Assembly (NCBI RefSeq): GCF_047511655.1
Contig: NC_133392.1
Location: forward strand, 25,620,001-25,684,000
DNA length: 64,000 nt
DNA from: Castor canadensis
Lineage: Eukaryota; Chordata; Mammalia; Rodentia; Castoridae
Direction: 5' to 3'
Both the position numbers and the translations under genes were made by a program. Positions 55,891 through 64,000 of the stretch are shown piece by piece. The number at the start of each line of letters is the position of its first letter. Position 1 is the stretch's first letter. The notes beneath the pieces are model-generated. The model was not told the origin of the DNA. It ran no database searches and worked only from the letters and a program-made list of their open reading frames with translations.

Positions 55891-56722
55891 ACTGTTTAGA
55901 ACTAGTTATCCCGGGGTTTTCCTCCCCAGCCAATCTGAAGATAAGTACAGGAAACCAGACTATTGGGGCAGGGGTCGGCAGCCCCCTGACTCTGATGTGT
56001 CTCGGATGCGATCTCCAGCCATTTCTGCCAGAATCGTAAGGTCTCGCTTCCCATGGAGGAGATGTGATGATAAAAAACGGTGACTCCCACTGAGCCGTGG
56101 AAACGCACTGAAGATGTCATCAGTATTTCTAGTGAACTGAATGATTTGGGCTTCATGGCATTTAACCATATCCTGCTGTGTGCCCAGCATGGGATTTGGA
56201 GAAAACATTCTAAGAGGTTAGAGACTGGGAGACCAAACAAGAAGTCCCTCAGTCAGCTAGCTTTAGTGATTGGGATATGGTCGTCAATGGTAACAGGAAT
56301 AAGAGAAGGAGTGAAATTAACTTGGCGATGGAAAGAATAAAGAATTGAAAGTTTCTCTGTTCAGAAACCAGAAGACAAGAAACCTCAGAAGACATTTCTT
56401 GAAATGACCGCTAAATATCTTAGTGAAAATTGCTGATGAGCAGTTAGAAATCTAGGTTAAAGTGTAGTTTCACAAGAGATGATAGTTTGGGTGTTTTCAG
56501 CAAAGACTGTAGTAGAACCATCAGAGTTATGTTTTGAGTATTGTAAGGTGGGAATGTGTTCACATTGCTGTAGGAGGGCCTTGAGACGTTATTAGGCCAT
56601 GATGGCAAATCAGAGATGAGCCAATGAGATTGTAAGAGTATTTGGTAAAATGAAAGCATGTTGTTGGTCATATCAGTGAAGTAAAATATCAGACATAGCT
56701 TCACTGCTGACTCTTGTTCCCT
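55891..56722 (-). other. Probable GSTO1 3' untranslated region and intergenic sequence
   Basis: Follows the GSTO1 stop on the minus strand. I found no clear minus-strand AATAAA here, so the end of the transcript is not defined. Nothing else is recognised. Confidence 0.45.
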
Positions 56723-56876
56723 TCAGAGTCCATAGTCATAGGCCTCATGGTTGTTTTGAAAGTAAAGACGGAGGAAACCTTGATAGTTCTTTGCATCAAG
56801 GAAGAAGGCTGACACTGCGGGATCTTCCCTCATGGCTGTCATCCACTGCTTAAGTTTTGGAGTGTGGGAGACACAC
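56723..56876 (-). CDS. GSTO1: GSTO1 last coding exon (C-terminus)
   Basis: GSTO1 is a cytosolic omega-class glutathione transferase of about 240 residues that acts as a thioltransferase and reduces dehydroascorbate and methylated arsenic acids, using a catalytic Cys in its N-terminal thioredoxin-like domain (outside this window). This exon codes for the last 50 residues, starting with the G that completes a Glu codon, then [19 protein letters not shown], and ending EAYDYGL-stop. The YGL end and the preceding helix fit GSTO1 better than GSTO2, although CVSHTP and LYFQNN are shared with GSTO2. The acceptor is a clean ...tgctacag on the minus strand. The frame is intact. Confidence 0.92.
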
Positions 56877-57106
56877 CTGTAGCAGGAAGAAAGAAAGGTG
56901 TGAGCATGGCAATCTCCCATATATCACCATCACAGCACTTGCAGTGCGTCAACTGCACTTGTATTTTCCCCTAACCTTTTAAAAGATGTTTTTAAAATGC
57001 CTGTAATCATAGAGTATTAGATTTGAAAGTTTACATAGAAGTCTTTTACAAAAAAGTAATGTTAGGTGAGAGTGAAGTTACTCATTTAGTATGAGAACTT
57101 GTCCAG

Positions 57107-57225
57107 CCAGGTGTGGTGATACATGCCTATAAACCCAGCACTCTGGAGGCTGAGGAGGGACAAGCATAACTTGAGACCAGGTTGGGCTGCGTAGCAAGAA
57201 TCTCTCTCAAAAACTAATTAAATAA
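57107..57225 (+). repeat. B1-type SINE in a GSTO1 intron
   Basis: 'ccaggtgtggtgatacatgc', 'cccagcactctggaggctga' and 'gaccaggttgggctgcgtag' plus an A-rich tail. Confidence 0.88.
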
Positions 57226-57675
57226 AAAGTAAACTAGTCCAAACTGAGAGAATGATAACTTTAAGAGTTGAAAGGCAACTAAGAATGTTAGTAATTTTTT
57301 ATCATTGGATGTGACTTAACAGTAACTGAAAAGGTCTAATCTCTAAGAAGTGAGAATAAGCCAAGGTTGTTGTCTGCCAAGTTCAAAAGTGCGAAAAATA
57401 GTGCGAAGTCTTACTAGTAAATGGAGGTAACCCTGATCATAGAGTGCTGCAACAGTATACATCCTTCTGGGTTTTTTTAATTTTACCACTGAAGGAGTAA
57501 ATTTTAAAATGTTTTACTCCATTTCACAAATCTCCAGTGATGGGGAGGAGTAGTAAATGTAGGTGCAGGACCCTCCTGTCCACTTGTTCACATTCATACC
57601 AATTGTATGAAATATTTTAACTTTTGTTCAGATAAATATTGCCCTAAGTTATGCAGAAATATTCAAATGTCTTAC
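57226..57675. other. GSTO1 intron, nothing else recognised
   Basis: Intronic sequence between the last two coding exons; no other feature seen. Confidence 0.6.
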
Positions 57676-57782
57676 TCAGTTAGCTCCCATGGTTCCAGCT
57701 GTTCAAACCAGGGCCAGATGAGGTAATCAATCATAGAGACAGAATTTCCACCAAAGAAGGTTGTCTTCTTATTAGTCAGAAC
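57676..57782 (-). CDS. GSTO1: GSTO1 penultimate coding exon
   Basis: A 107-bp exon on the minus strand, with acceptor ...tatttag before GTTCTGACT and donor GTAAG after ...CTAACTGA. It codes for [20 protein letters not shown] followed by [16 protein letters not shown], part of the helical C-terminal domain of omega GSTs. The FFGG and SMIDYL-WPWFE segments are diagnostic. The exon starts in phase 0 and ends with two bases of a Glu codon completed by the next exon, which joins in frame. No damage is seen. Confidence 0.95.
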
Positions 57783-58096
57783 CTAAATATTAAGCAGCAC
57801 AAGAATACTGATTATTTGTGCACCTAGTAAGAATAGTCATTAGAAATGAGAGCAAATTAAGCAGAACAGGTGTAAGCAACAACTTTTACATTCATGTTAG
57901 GCTTTTCTCTTGGATCACAAAGGTCAAATAGTTTTTAAATCTGTTGGACTAGCCTAAAGTGAAATAATCAACAAAATAAACTAGAAAATGGAAAAAGATA
58001 AAACAAGCTGCAAAGGACATCTCTAATACAAAGGACTGGTATTCATGATAAAGAATTCCTGAGAAGAAACATGGCAGAGTACCCAAGGGCAGGAAG
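57783..58096. other. GSTO1 intron, nothing else recognised
   Basis: Intronic sequence between the penultimate exon and the CHRAC1 pseudogene; no feature seen. Confidence 0.6.
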
Positions 58097-58475
58097 ATGG
58101 CAGATGCAGCCATGGACAGGAATGAGTGTGGGAAGCAGCAGCCAGTGTTGCTGCCTGTGTCCTGCATCCACATCATCATGAAAAGCTCCCCCGAGGTGTC
58201 CAGCATCAACCAGAGGGTCTGGTGCACACCGCCAAGGCCATGGAGCTCTTTGTTCAATAGCTAGTGGTGTATTCCTACAGATGTGGCAGTGGAAAGGAAA
58301 AGAAAGCACTGGCTTACTGTGACTTGGCAAATACTGCAGGGGAATTGGAAACTTTTAAGTTAATTGTAGACATATTACCAAAGAAGATTTTAGTAAGAAG
58401 TACTTGAAAATGCTTAGAGAGAAGGGGAAGAGGAGAATGATATTGATGAAAGTGACAATAAAGTCAATTTCCTAA
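58097..58475 (+). pseudogene. CHRAC1: Processed pseudogene of CHRAC1
   Basis: CHRAC1 codes for a small histone-fold subunit of the CHRAC chromatin-remodelling complex, about 131 residues, that pairs with POLE3. From ATG at 58,097 the sequence follows the spliced coding region without introns. It is clearest around 'atcatgaaaagctcccccg' and 'aggtgtccagcatcaaccag' (residues IIMKSSPEVSSINQ), then 'ggcagtggaaaggaaaagaa', 'aaatactgcaggggaattgg' and the acidic C-terminal region. A frame change after SINQ, stop codons from about 58,257 onward and a short deletion break it. It sits inside a GSTO1 intron in opposite orientation. I did not find clear target duplications. Confidence 0.88.
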
Positions 58476-58514
58476 AGTGAGTCCTAAACCAAAAAAGTGC
58501 TGTAAAAATCAGCC

Positions 58515-58742
58515 TAGTCAGGTTGGGTATGGTGGTACATATCTGTAATTCCAGTTACTCGGGAGGCCAAGATAAGGAATATCACGGTTGGAGGCCAGCT
58601 CAGGCAAAAAGTTGGCGAGTCCCCCATCCCAACCAGTAGCAGGGCATGGTAGCACATGCCTGTCTACTGAGAGGTGTGGGTAGGAAGATCTCAGTCCAAG
58701 CATATACAAGACTGGGATTGATCCCGAGCACAACAAAGCAGC
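58515..58742 (+). repeat. Composite B1-ID SINE in a GSTO1 intron
   Basis: 'gtaattccagttactcggga', 'gttggaggccagctcaggca', a second partial B1-like unit (ggtagcacatgcctgtctac) and an ID-like end (gggattgatcccgagcac). Confidence 0.8.
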
Positions 58743-58821
58743 AAACCCACTTTTATTCCCAGAGTGAAACACCAAGTCAAAGTATCAAATAAATGAAATA
58801 CTACCTCTGCAAAAGGATATT

Positions 58822-58911
58822 GTTGTTTATTTGGTGGTACTGGGGTTTGAGCTCAGAACCTTGTGCTTACTAGGCAGTCACTCTACCACTCGGGTCATAC
58901 TCCCAACCCAA
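58822..58911 (-). repeat. ID-like SINE, antisense
   Basis: 'ggtggtactggggtttgagc' and 'ctaggcagtcactctaccac' are the antisense ID-like half. Confidence 0.82.
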
Positions 58912-59087
58912 GAATATTGTTCTTTAAAATTTTTTGTATATGAAAGATTATTATCTTTCTGTTGCTTAAACTCCCCAGTAATCATTTTTACTGTCTGCAA
59001 GAGCAAACCATTAAGCCTCCTTTTTTTGTTCACATAGGGTGAATGTTTGACTCCTGTCTTCTCAGTGTTTCTGTTTTTAAAAAGGGG

Positions 59088-59165
59088 GAGGAGAGCTGAG
59101 AATGTAGCTCAAGTGGTAGAGAGCTTGTACAAGGCCCCAGGTTCGATCCCCAGAACTGGAAAAAA
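59088..59165 (+). repeat. ID-type SINE
   Basis: 'gaatgtagctcaagtggtag' and 'caggttcgatccccagaact' keep a recognisable B box. It is a SINE and not a tRNA gene. Confidence 0.85.
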
Positions 59166-59233
59166 GTTATTTACATTCAGTAAAACCACCCTTTTTGGTG
59201 TTAAGTCTGTGAAATTTGAGAAATGCATACTTC

Positions 59234-59340
59234 AGTTTATTTCATTGACACTGGGTCTTACTATGTTGCCCAGGCTGGCCTCAAACTCTCAATTCTCTTG
59301 CCTCAGCCTCCCAAGTAGCGAGGATTATAAGGGGACAACA
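59234..59340 (-). repeat. B1-type SINE, antisense
   Basis: 'actgggtcttactatgttgc', 'ccaggctggcctcaaactct' and 'gcctcagcctcccaagtagc' are the B1 body in reverse. Confidence 0.88.
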
Positions 59341-59540
59341 CAGCCAGGTGCTGGCGGCTCATGCCTGTAATCTTAGCTATTGTACTCAGGAGGATCAAAG
59401 CCAGTCCAGACAAATAGTTCCTGAGACCCTACCCTGAAAATACCCAAGACAAAAAAGGGCTGGCCTAGTGATTCAAGTGGTAGAGTGCCTGCTTAGTAAG
59501 TTTGAGTTCCTGAGTTCAGATCCCCAGTTCTTGTAACCAG
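59341..59540 (+). repeat. Composite B1-ID SINE
   Basis: 'ctcatgcctgtaatcttagc', 'gaccctaccctgaaaatacc' and 'agtggtagagtgcctgctta' follow the composite order, directly abutting the antisense B1. Confidence 0.85.
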
Positions 59541-59689
59541 TCAATATACAGAGCTGTCCCATCACCCAACATACTCCCCTGTGCTGCTTGTACTTAGTCT
59601 GTTCCCTAACCCCTGGCAAGCACTGACATTTCTGTCACTTTATTTTTTAAAAAATTGTTTTTAAAATACTAAAAAAATCTAAAAATGAA

Positions 59690-60215
59690 AAAAGAAAAAT
59701 AGTAAACAATCCATTAGAAAAATAAGTAAGACTTACCCTGCACAAAAAAGAGTGTTCATATGGCCAATGATCGTTTGGAAAAAAAATGACTGCATTAGTC
59801 ATCAGGGAAGTGAAACTAAAACCAAAATGCAATCCCACTCTACACCCATCAGAATGGCTAAAATCAACAAATTAGAAAGGGTGTGGAACACTGCTGATTG
59901 CTGTGTAAATTGGTACAATCAGGTTTTCACACTGCCCCTCTAGAACCCAGCAATTCTACTTGGAAATTCAGGTTCACCAAAAGATGTGGCTATAAGTGTA
60001 CACTGCAGCACTATTTGACATAGTCCAGATGTGAAAATGTTTATTGTCCAGAGTAGAATGGAGAAATGTGGTACAGTCAAACTGTGGAACACTATAGGAA
60101 GAACAGGAGAGAACTACACAGAACATAGATAAAACTCACATCCTAGTATTAAGTGAAAGAAATCAGACCCAAAGGAGTGACTATTACATGATTCTATTTG
60201 TACAGAGTCCAAAAC
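59690..60215 (+). mobile_element. Old L1 fragment (end of ORF2)
   Basis: 'cagggaagtgaaactaaaac', 'catcagaatggctaaaatca', 'gaacccagcaattctacttg' and 'ggagaaatgtggtacagtca' follow the order of the L1 ORF2 C-terminal region, with the frame lost. Confidence 0.75.
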
Positions 60216-60639
60216 CAGCCCAAACTAATATTCTGTTCCTTGATATGGGAGCTGGTACCATGACATGACTGCATTCACTTTGAAAATTTGTTAAGTTGCA
60301 TTCTTGAGGTTCTTTGCTCGCACTTTGTCAATTATAAGCATACTTAAAATACACTGGAAATTGGCTGAATTAACTGTTAAACAGATGTCAATTGTTTGAA
60401 AACCACAAATAGGTTGTTTCTGAAATTTAAGATGAATTGATATTAAGAATTTTGCCAAAGAGGAAAATTGAGAACATTATCTGGCTAATTAAAACAGCAC
60501 CAAACCAATATGCCCTTTATAAATAACGTCCATTGTTTTACTCAGGGCCCATGAAGCACTATGCATTGTGGATTGGTTGTTTGTATCTACGTGATGTTTC
60601 TTTCTACCAATCTTAATTTCAGCTTCCACACTGCCCAGT
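60216..60639. other. GSTO1 intron, nothing recognised
   Basis: AT-rich intronic sequence without identifiable features. Confidence 0.5.
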
Positions 60640-61080
60640 AAATTACAACAGCTGATTCAAGAAGAAATAGAAAACTCCCCAAATCAATTACCAGCAAAGA
60701 AGTAGAACTGGTAAAGAAACATCTCCTGTAAAAGACATGCGGCTCAACTGCTTTATTGAAAATGCCAGTCACTATGGAATCATTTTAGAGATTAGAAAAA
60801 TGAGGAAAATTAAGAGATTAGAATATCCTTGATACCAAATATAAAGATACCAAATGAAGACAGTAAATTATGGGTCCTTCCCATCTATGAACACATACAC
60901 AGAAACCCTTTATCTATTTACTAGCTCTACAATACATATGAAAATTCATTGAGAGCAAGTAGATTTTATCCCAGTAACACTAGAACAGCCGTTCTAGAGG
61001 GAGAATTGATAACGCTAGACACAGCATATTAAAAGGAAAAATTATAATTATATAATTTCAGTAAACGAAATAGATGCCAA
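60640..61080 (+). mobile_element. Old L1 ORF2 fragment, heavily decayed
   Basis: 'caagaagaaatagaaaactc', 'gataccaaatgaagacag' and 'gattttatcccagtaacact' recall the middle of L1 ORF2 in order, but the similarity is weak. Confidence 0.45.
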
Positions 61081-61127
61081 ACAAATTCATTACTAGTGAA
61101 TGTTTGATTTTGGGGAAGAGAGTTGGG

Positions 61128-61335
61128 TTTTTTTGTTTGTTTTTTGTGGTACTGGGGTTGAACTCAGGACTTTAGCAGGTGCTTTCCCACTTAAGCCATA
61201 CCACCAGCCCTTTTTGCTTTAGTTATTTTTCAGATAAGGGCTTTCATTTTTTCCCCAGGCCAGTTTCCCACTGCTTTCCTCCTACCTCCCCCTCCCACAC
61301 TGCTAAGATTACAAATATGTACCACCAAGCCTGGT
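61128..61335 (-). repeat. Composite B1-ID SINE, antisense
   Basis: 'gtggtactggggttgaactc', 'acttaagccataccaccagc' and 'ctgctaagattacaaatatg' are the composite in reverse. Confidence 0.82.
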
Positions 61336-61448
61336 CCTTTGACATTATTTCTAATTGAGAAATAGAAATATAAAGAAAAGAGTAGAAGGAAAAAGAAGGT
61401 AGATATAGGGTATCATTTGCTATAATAAAAGCTGGAAGAAATAATTAC

Positions 61449-61562
61449 CTCCTCTAACTTGCTGAATTCCTTCCGCAATTCTTCTTTTATGCCAGCACAC
61501 TCTTCTTTATTTTGTGTACTATCATTAAACTTTCTTACAAAGTTTACCATCAGAGATGACAC
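61449..61562 (-). CDS. GSTO1: GSTO1 internal coding exon
   Basis: A 114-bp exon on the minus strand (acceptor ...ctag, donor GTAATT) coding for 38 residues, from VSSLMVNFVRKF to the charged helix KEELRKEFSKLEE. It starts and ends in phase 0 and joins the next coding exon (57,782) in frame at EE/VLTNKK. This is the start of the helical domain of omega GSTs and follows the exon holding the end of the thioredoxin-like domain, which lies beyond the right edge of the window or was not recognised. The segment is somewhat divergent from human GSTO1 (extra residues around FNDSTQNKEE) but undamaged. Confidence 0.93.
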
Positions 61563-63284
61563 CTAGATGGAGATTATGACAGTTTATCATTTGAGGCCGA
61601 CATCGGCTCCCTTACTTAATAACATGAGTCCTGCCATTAGGGTGTTCGGGTATTACAGAAACATCAATGGCGCACCACGTCCCTTTGTTCACAGAAGCCA
61701 TGGACTGGTTATAGAAACACTTTTGTAGCCTAAGATGTGATGTTGATCAGGATTTTAAAAGTTGAAGATAACAGAGCACACTTTGGAAAATTTGAACCAG
61801 AAATTACTTAATGACACACGGAGGGGCTCATAGAATTGTTGGGATGCTGAACAGAAACTCTTGGAACTAAAACAGGACATTCTAAATCATCCTGACAACC
61901 AGTCTAATTGGAAGTGCCCCTGCTGCCAGCACCAGCTGAGCACTAATGCCAAAGTTTATGCTGTTACTCAGGTAACCAGTACTGTCACTGACCACAATGT
62001 TGTTTGCTTCTCTGGAACTTAATCTTATGCCCACCCCTACTCCTGAAAGCCAGAAGTTCTGCCGCCCCTGTCACCAACAGCACCCAACCAATGACCCACA
62101 CCAAGCCTGGTCCCTCACACTGCTCTTATCTCAATCCAAGATTACCACGAGTGTGTGTGGCAGGAAAGGCCTAGATCACAGACCTTGACCCAGCTGCAAA
62201 GGGAGCTGGGAAAGAGTTTTTCTCAGTGAACACAAGAAGACAATTCAAAAGGAGCCAAATATCTGAAAACCTGACAGGTGTAGTGTCAGATGCTTTAATG
62301 TTGTGGAAGAGGTGTTTGTATATTTTGATATTTTTTATCCTTGAGATCACTTCAGTGTAGAAGCCCACCCACCCTGTGTAAAACAGAAGAATAGCGTGAA
62401 ATCTTGTCCAGATCAAGACAGCTTTCTCGTTGGAACTGAAAGCTTGCAGGCAGCTTTTCTGTCCACATTTCCATCTCTGCCTACCTAGTCTTTCATCCTT
62501 GCTGTGCCTTCAGTTTTATTTCACATTACTTTCCATAAATCAGTTTCCTTTGTGATACTCTTCATTTCTGCTTCCCTGCAAAATGTATTTTTATATGGGC
62601 TTGATTTTTCAAGTCTCCAATGCTATGTAAGCTTAACACCTTTACTTTCTTAGTCCCTATGTCTTGCTTCTAAATTCCCAGGAGGGAAGATTAGCTATGG
62701 ATAGCAAGGGAGGAGTGGGATGCTTTTGTGGTCCAATGAGCTGTGGCCAGGAGGGTAGGATCACATGGTACCAGACCACCTTCTTCCTGAAGGTGAATGG
62801 GAAATATTGATGGCATCTCCAGTTCTATGTTTTGTGCTTGTTTTCTTTCTGGACAGTACATTTCTTGTAAATACCATATATCCTTTCTATCACTGGCAGC
62901 AGCCACTTGCACTGTTCTTTTACCAGCATCCTATTAAGACAGATGACTCTCTCTTCCTTCCCATCCCTTTGCAAGAGCTCACAAAACAATATGCTCTCCC
63001 AATAACTCTCCCATCTTCTAGGTATTTTTTATAACCTATTTTGTTTATAGACAAAATATCCCTTTATACACTAACCATACTACCAAGGTAGTAAGTTTAT
63101 AGGAATATAATTGTGCATTGTTATTCTTTGTGTTGCAACACACATCTGTTGTTCACTTCTTTGCTGATACTAATTGTTTGAACTGGTCCATATTGATGCT
63201 ACTAAGATGCAAACACTTTTTTTCAGGAATGCCACTCAGTAAGTTCAGAGTACTGGACAACAGTCAATGCTCAATGATAAAAAC
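61563..63284. other. GSTO1 intron; no upstream exon recognised
   Basis: I searched the minus strand for the preceding GSTO1 exon and did not find it, so the intron probably extends past the window. Frames of 60-90 codons here match nothing I know. Confidence 0.5.
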
Positions 63285-63485
63285 TGTGACTGTGCCAACA
63301 AGAGCTAACACTGAGAAGGTACCGTGTGTCAGATGCTGCTCTAGTGTTTATAAGATAGGAACAACTATTACAGATTTTTATAAATGAACAACCAAGGTAC
63401 TGAGAGGTAAAGTAATAAGTAACTTCCTTGGAGTTGCACAAGGTAAAATTGGCTGAGCTAGTCACAAACCTAGGCAGTGAACCAG
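63285..63485 (-). repeat. MIR element, antisense
   Basis: 'ccgtgtgtcagatgctgctc', 'ggtactgagaggtaaagtaa' and 'cacaaacctaggcagtgaac' follow the reverse MIR order. Confidence 0.65.
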
Positions 63486-63510
63486 TAACCACAACAAGCT
63501 TCCAAGTCAG

Positions 63511-63640
63511 GTATGGTCAAAAACACCTGTAATTCCAGTAATAGGGAGACTGAGGCAGAAGAATCAAGGCCAGCAGGTGCTACACAGTGACTTTGAGGCT
63601 AACCTGGGCTTATACTGAGACAACTATTAAAAAAACTAAA
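63511..63640 (+). repeat. B1-type SINE
   Basis: 'cacctgtaattccagtaata', 'gactgaggcagaagaatcaa' and 'gaggctaacctgggcttata' are the B1 body in plus orientation. Confidence 0.82.
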
Positions 63641-64000
63641 AAGGTGGGGGACAGCCCCTCACCTTCATGGAGTCCACATTCTTATTGCAATAAGCAGTCC
63701 AGAAGGCAGGCAATCACTAGGGCAGAGAGCCCTTGATGGGGAAAAGTGACCACATCTGAGATTATAGAGCTGGAGGACTGACCAGCGGGCAAGCTTCTGG
63801 GAGGTAGCAGTGTCAGAGCAGATGCCTGTGAGTAAACAAGGCCGAGATAGAAGAGAGAAGGCTCTTCTGCAAGAGCTGAGTGAATGTAGCGACTGTGGAG
63901 ACAGAAGAGGACAGAGTCTCAGGAGAGGATGGAGCAGGAATAACTTTGGAGAAGTGAACAGGCACCAGGTCTTGGAAGGGCTTACAGGATGTGTCCTGCT
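63641..64000. other. No gene recognised
   Basis: The last 360 bases show nothing I can identify on either strand. Confidence 0.5.

Noticed and set aside
59088-59165. tRNA-like sequence with a recognisable B box
   Set aside because: It has an A tail and ID-type flanks, and many similar copies occur in the window. It is a SINE, not a tRNA gene.
1-64000. CRISPR arrays, operons or other prokaryotic features
   Set aside because: The window is mammalian DNA with SINEs, L1 and spliced exons. No regularly spaced repeats of CRISPR type are present.

Overview
This is vertebrate nuclear DNA, almost certainly from a rodent. It carries B1-type and ID-type (tRNA-derived) SINEs on both strands, many joined into a B1-like plus ID-like composite that ends in an A-rich tail. 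From memory that composite is most like those of castorimorph rodents (beaver and allies); this is an inference, not a computed match. Gene density is very low and most of the window is old or young transposable elements.

Host genes. At the right end, three coding exons of GSTO1 (glutathione S-transferase omega 1) lie on the minus strand (61,562 down to 56,723), with clean splice sites and the stop codon; the earlier exons lie beyond the right edge. The intron between the first two carries a processed pseudogene of CHRAC1 in the opposite orientation. Just past the GSTO1 end is a GC-rich promoter island (about 55,340-55,890), where GSTO2 starts in other mammals, but I recognise no GSTO2 exon in the window. 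At 30,275 on the plus strand is a broken copy of the ITPRIP coding exon. As I recall the human map, the order is GSTO1, GSTO2, then ITPRIP in opposite orientation. The window therefore matches this syntenic block, with GSTO2 not visible and ITPRIP broken.

Mobile DNA, left to right. The first 10 kb holds a MaLR-type LTR fragment, SINEs and MIRs. From 10.7 to 21.7 kb two endogenous retrovirus (ERV) relatives share an AT-rich non-coding block of about 2.6-2.8 kb in inverted orientation. Each copy contains the same truncated 5S rRNA gene flanked by a 10-bp direct repeat. Element 1 (minus) has a tRNA-Pro-like primer site. Element 2 (plus, 15,799-21,705) has a tRNA-Thr primer site, decayed integrase and env pieces, two nearly identical LTRs (the 3' one internally deleted) and a 4-bp target duplication. 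A MaLR LTR lies at 22.3-22.8 kb and a Tigger-type DNA transposon at 28.4-29.1 kb. A young 5'-truncated L1 with a 15-bp target duplication lies at 35.86-38.99 kb. Element 3, a class I ERV with a tRNA-Arg-like primer site, occupies 48,387-54,813; it lacks integrase and most of the env surface region, so an RNase H remnant runs in frame into the env transmembrane subunit. Older L1, MIR and SINE pieces fill much of the rest.

The most unusual points are the 5S-carrying ERV family with exchangeable 5' ends, the in-frame pol-env junction of element 3, and the broken ITPRIP and unseen GSTO2 at their expected place.
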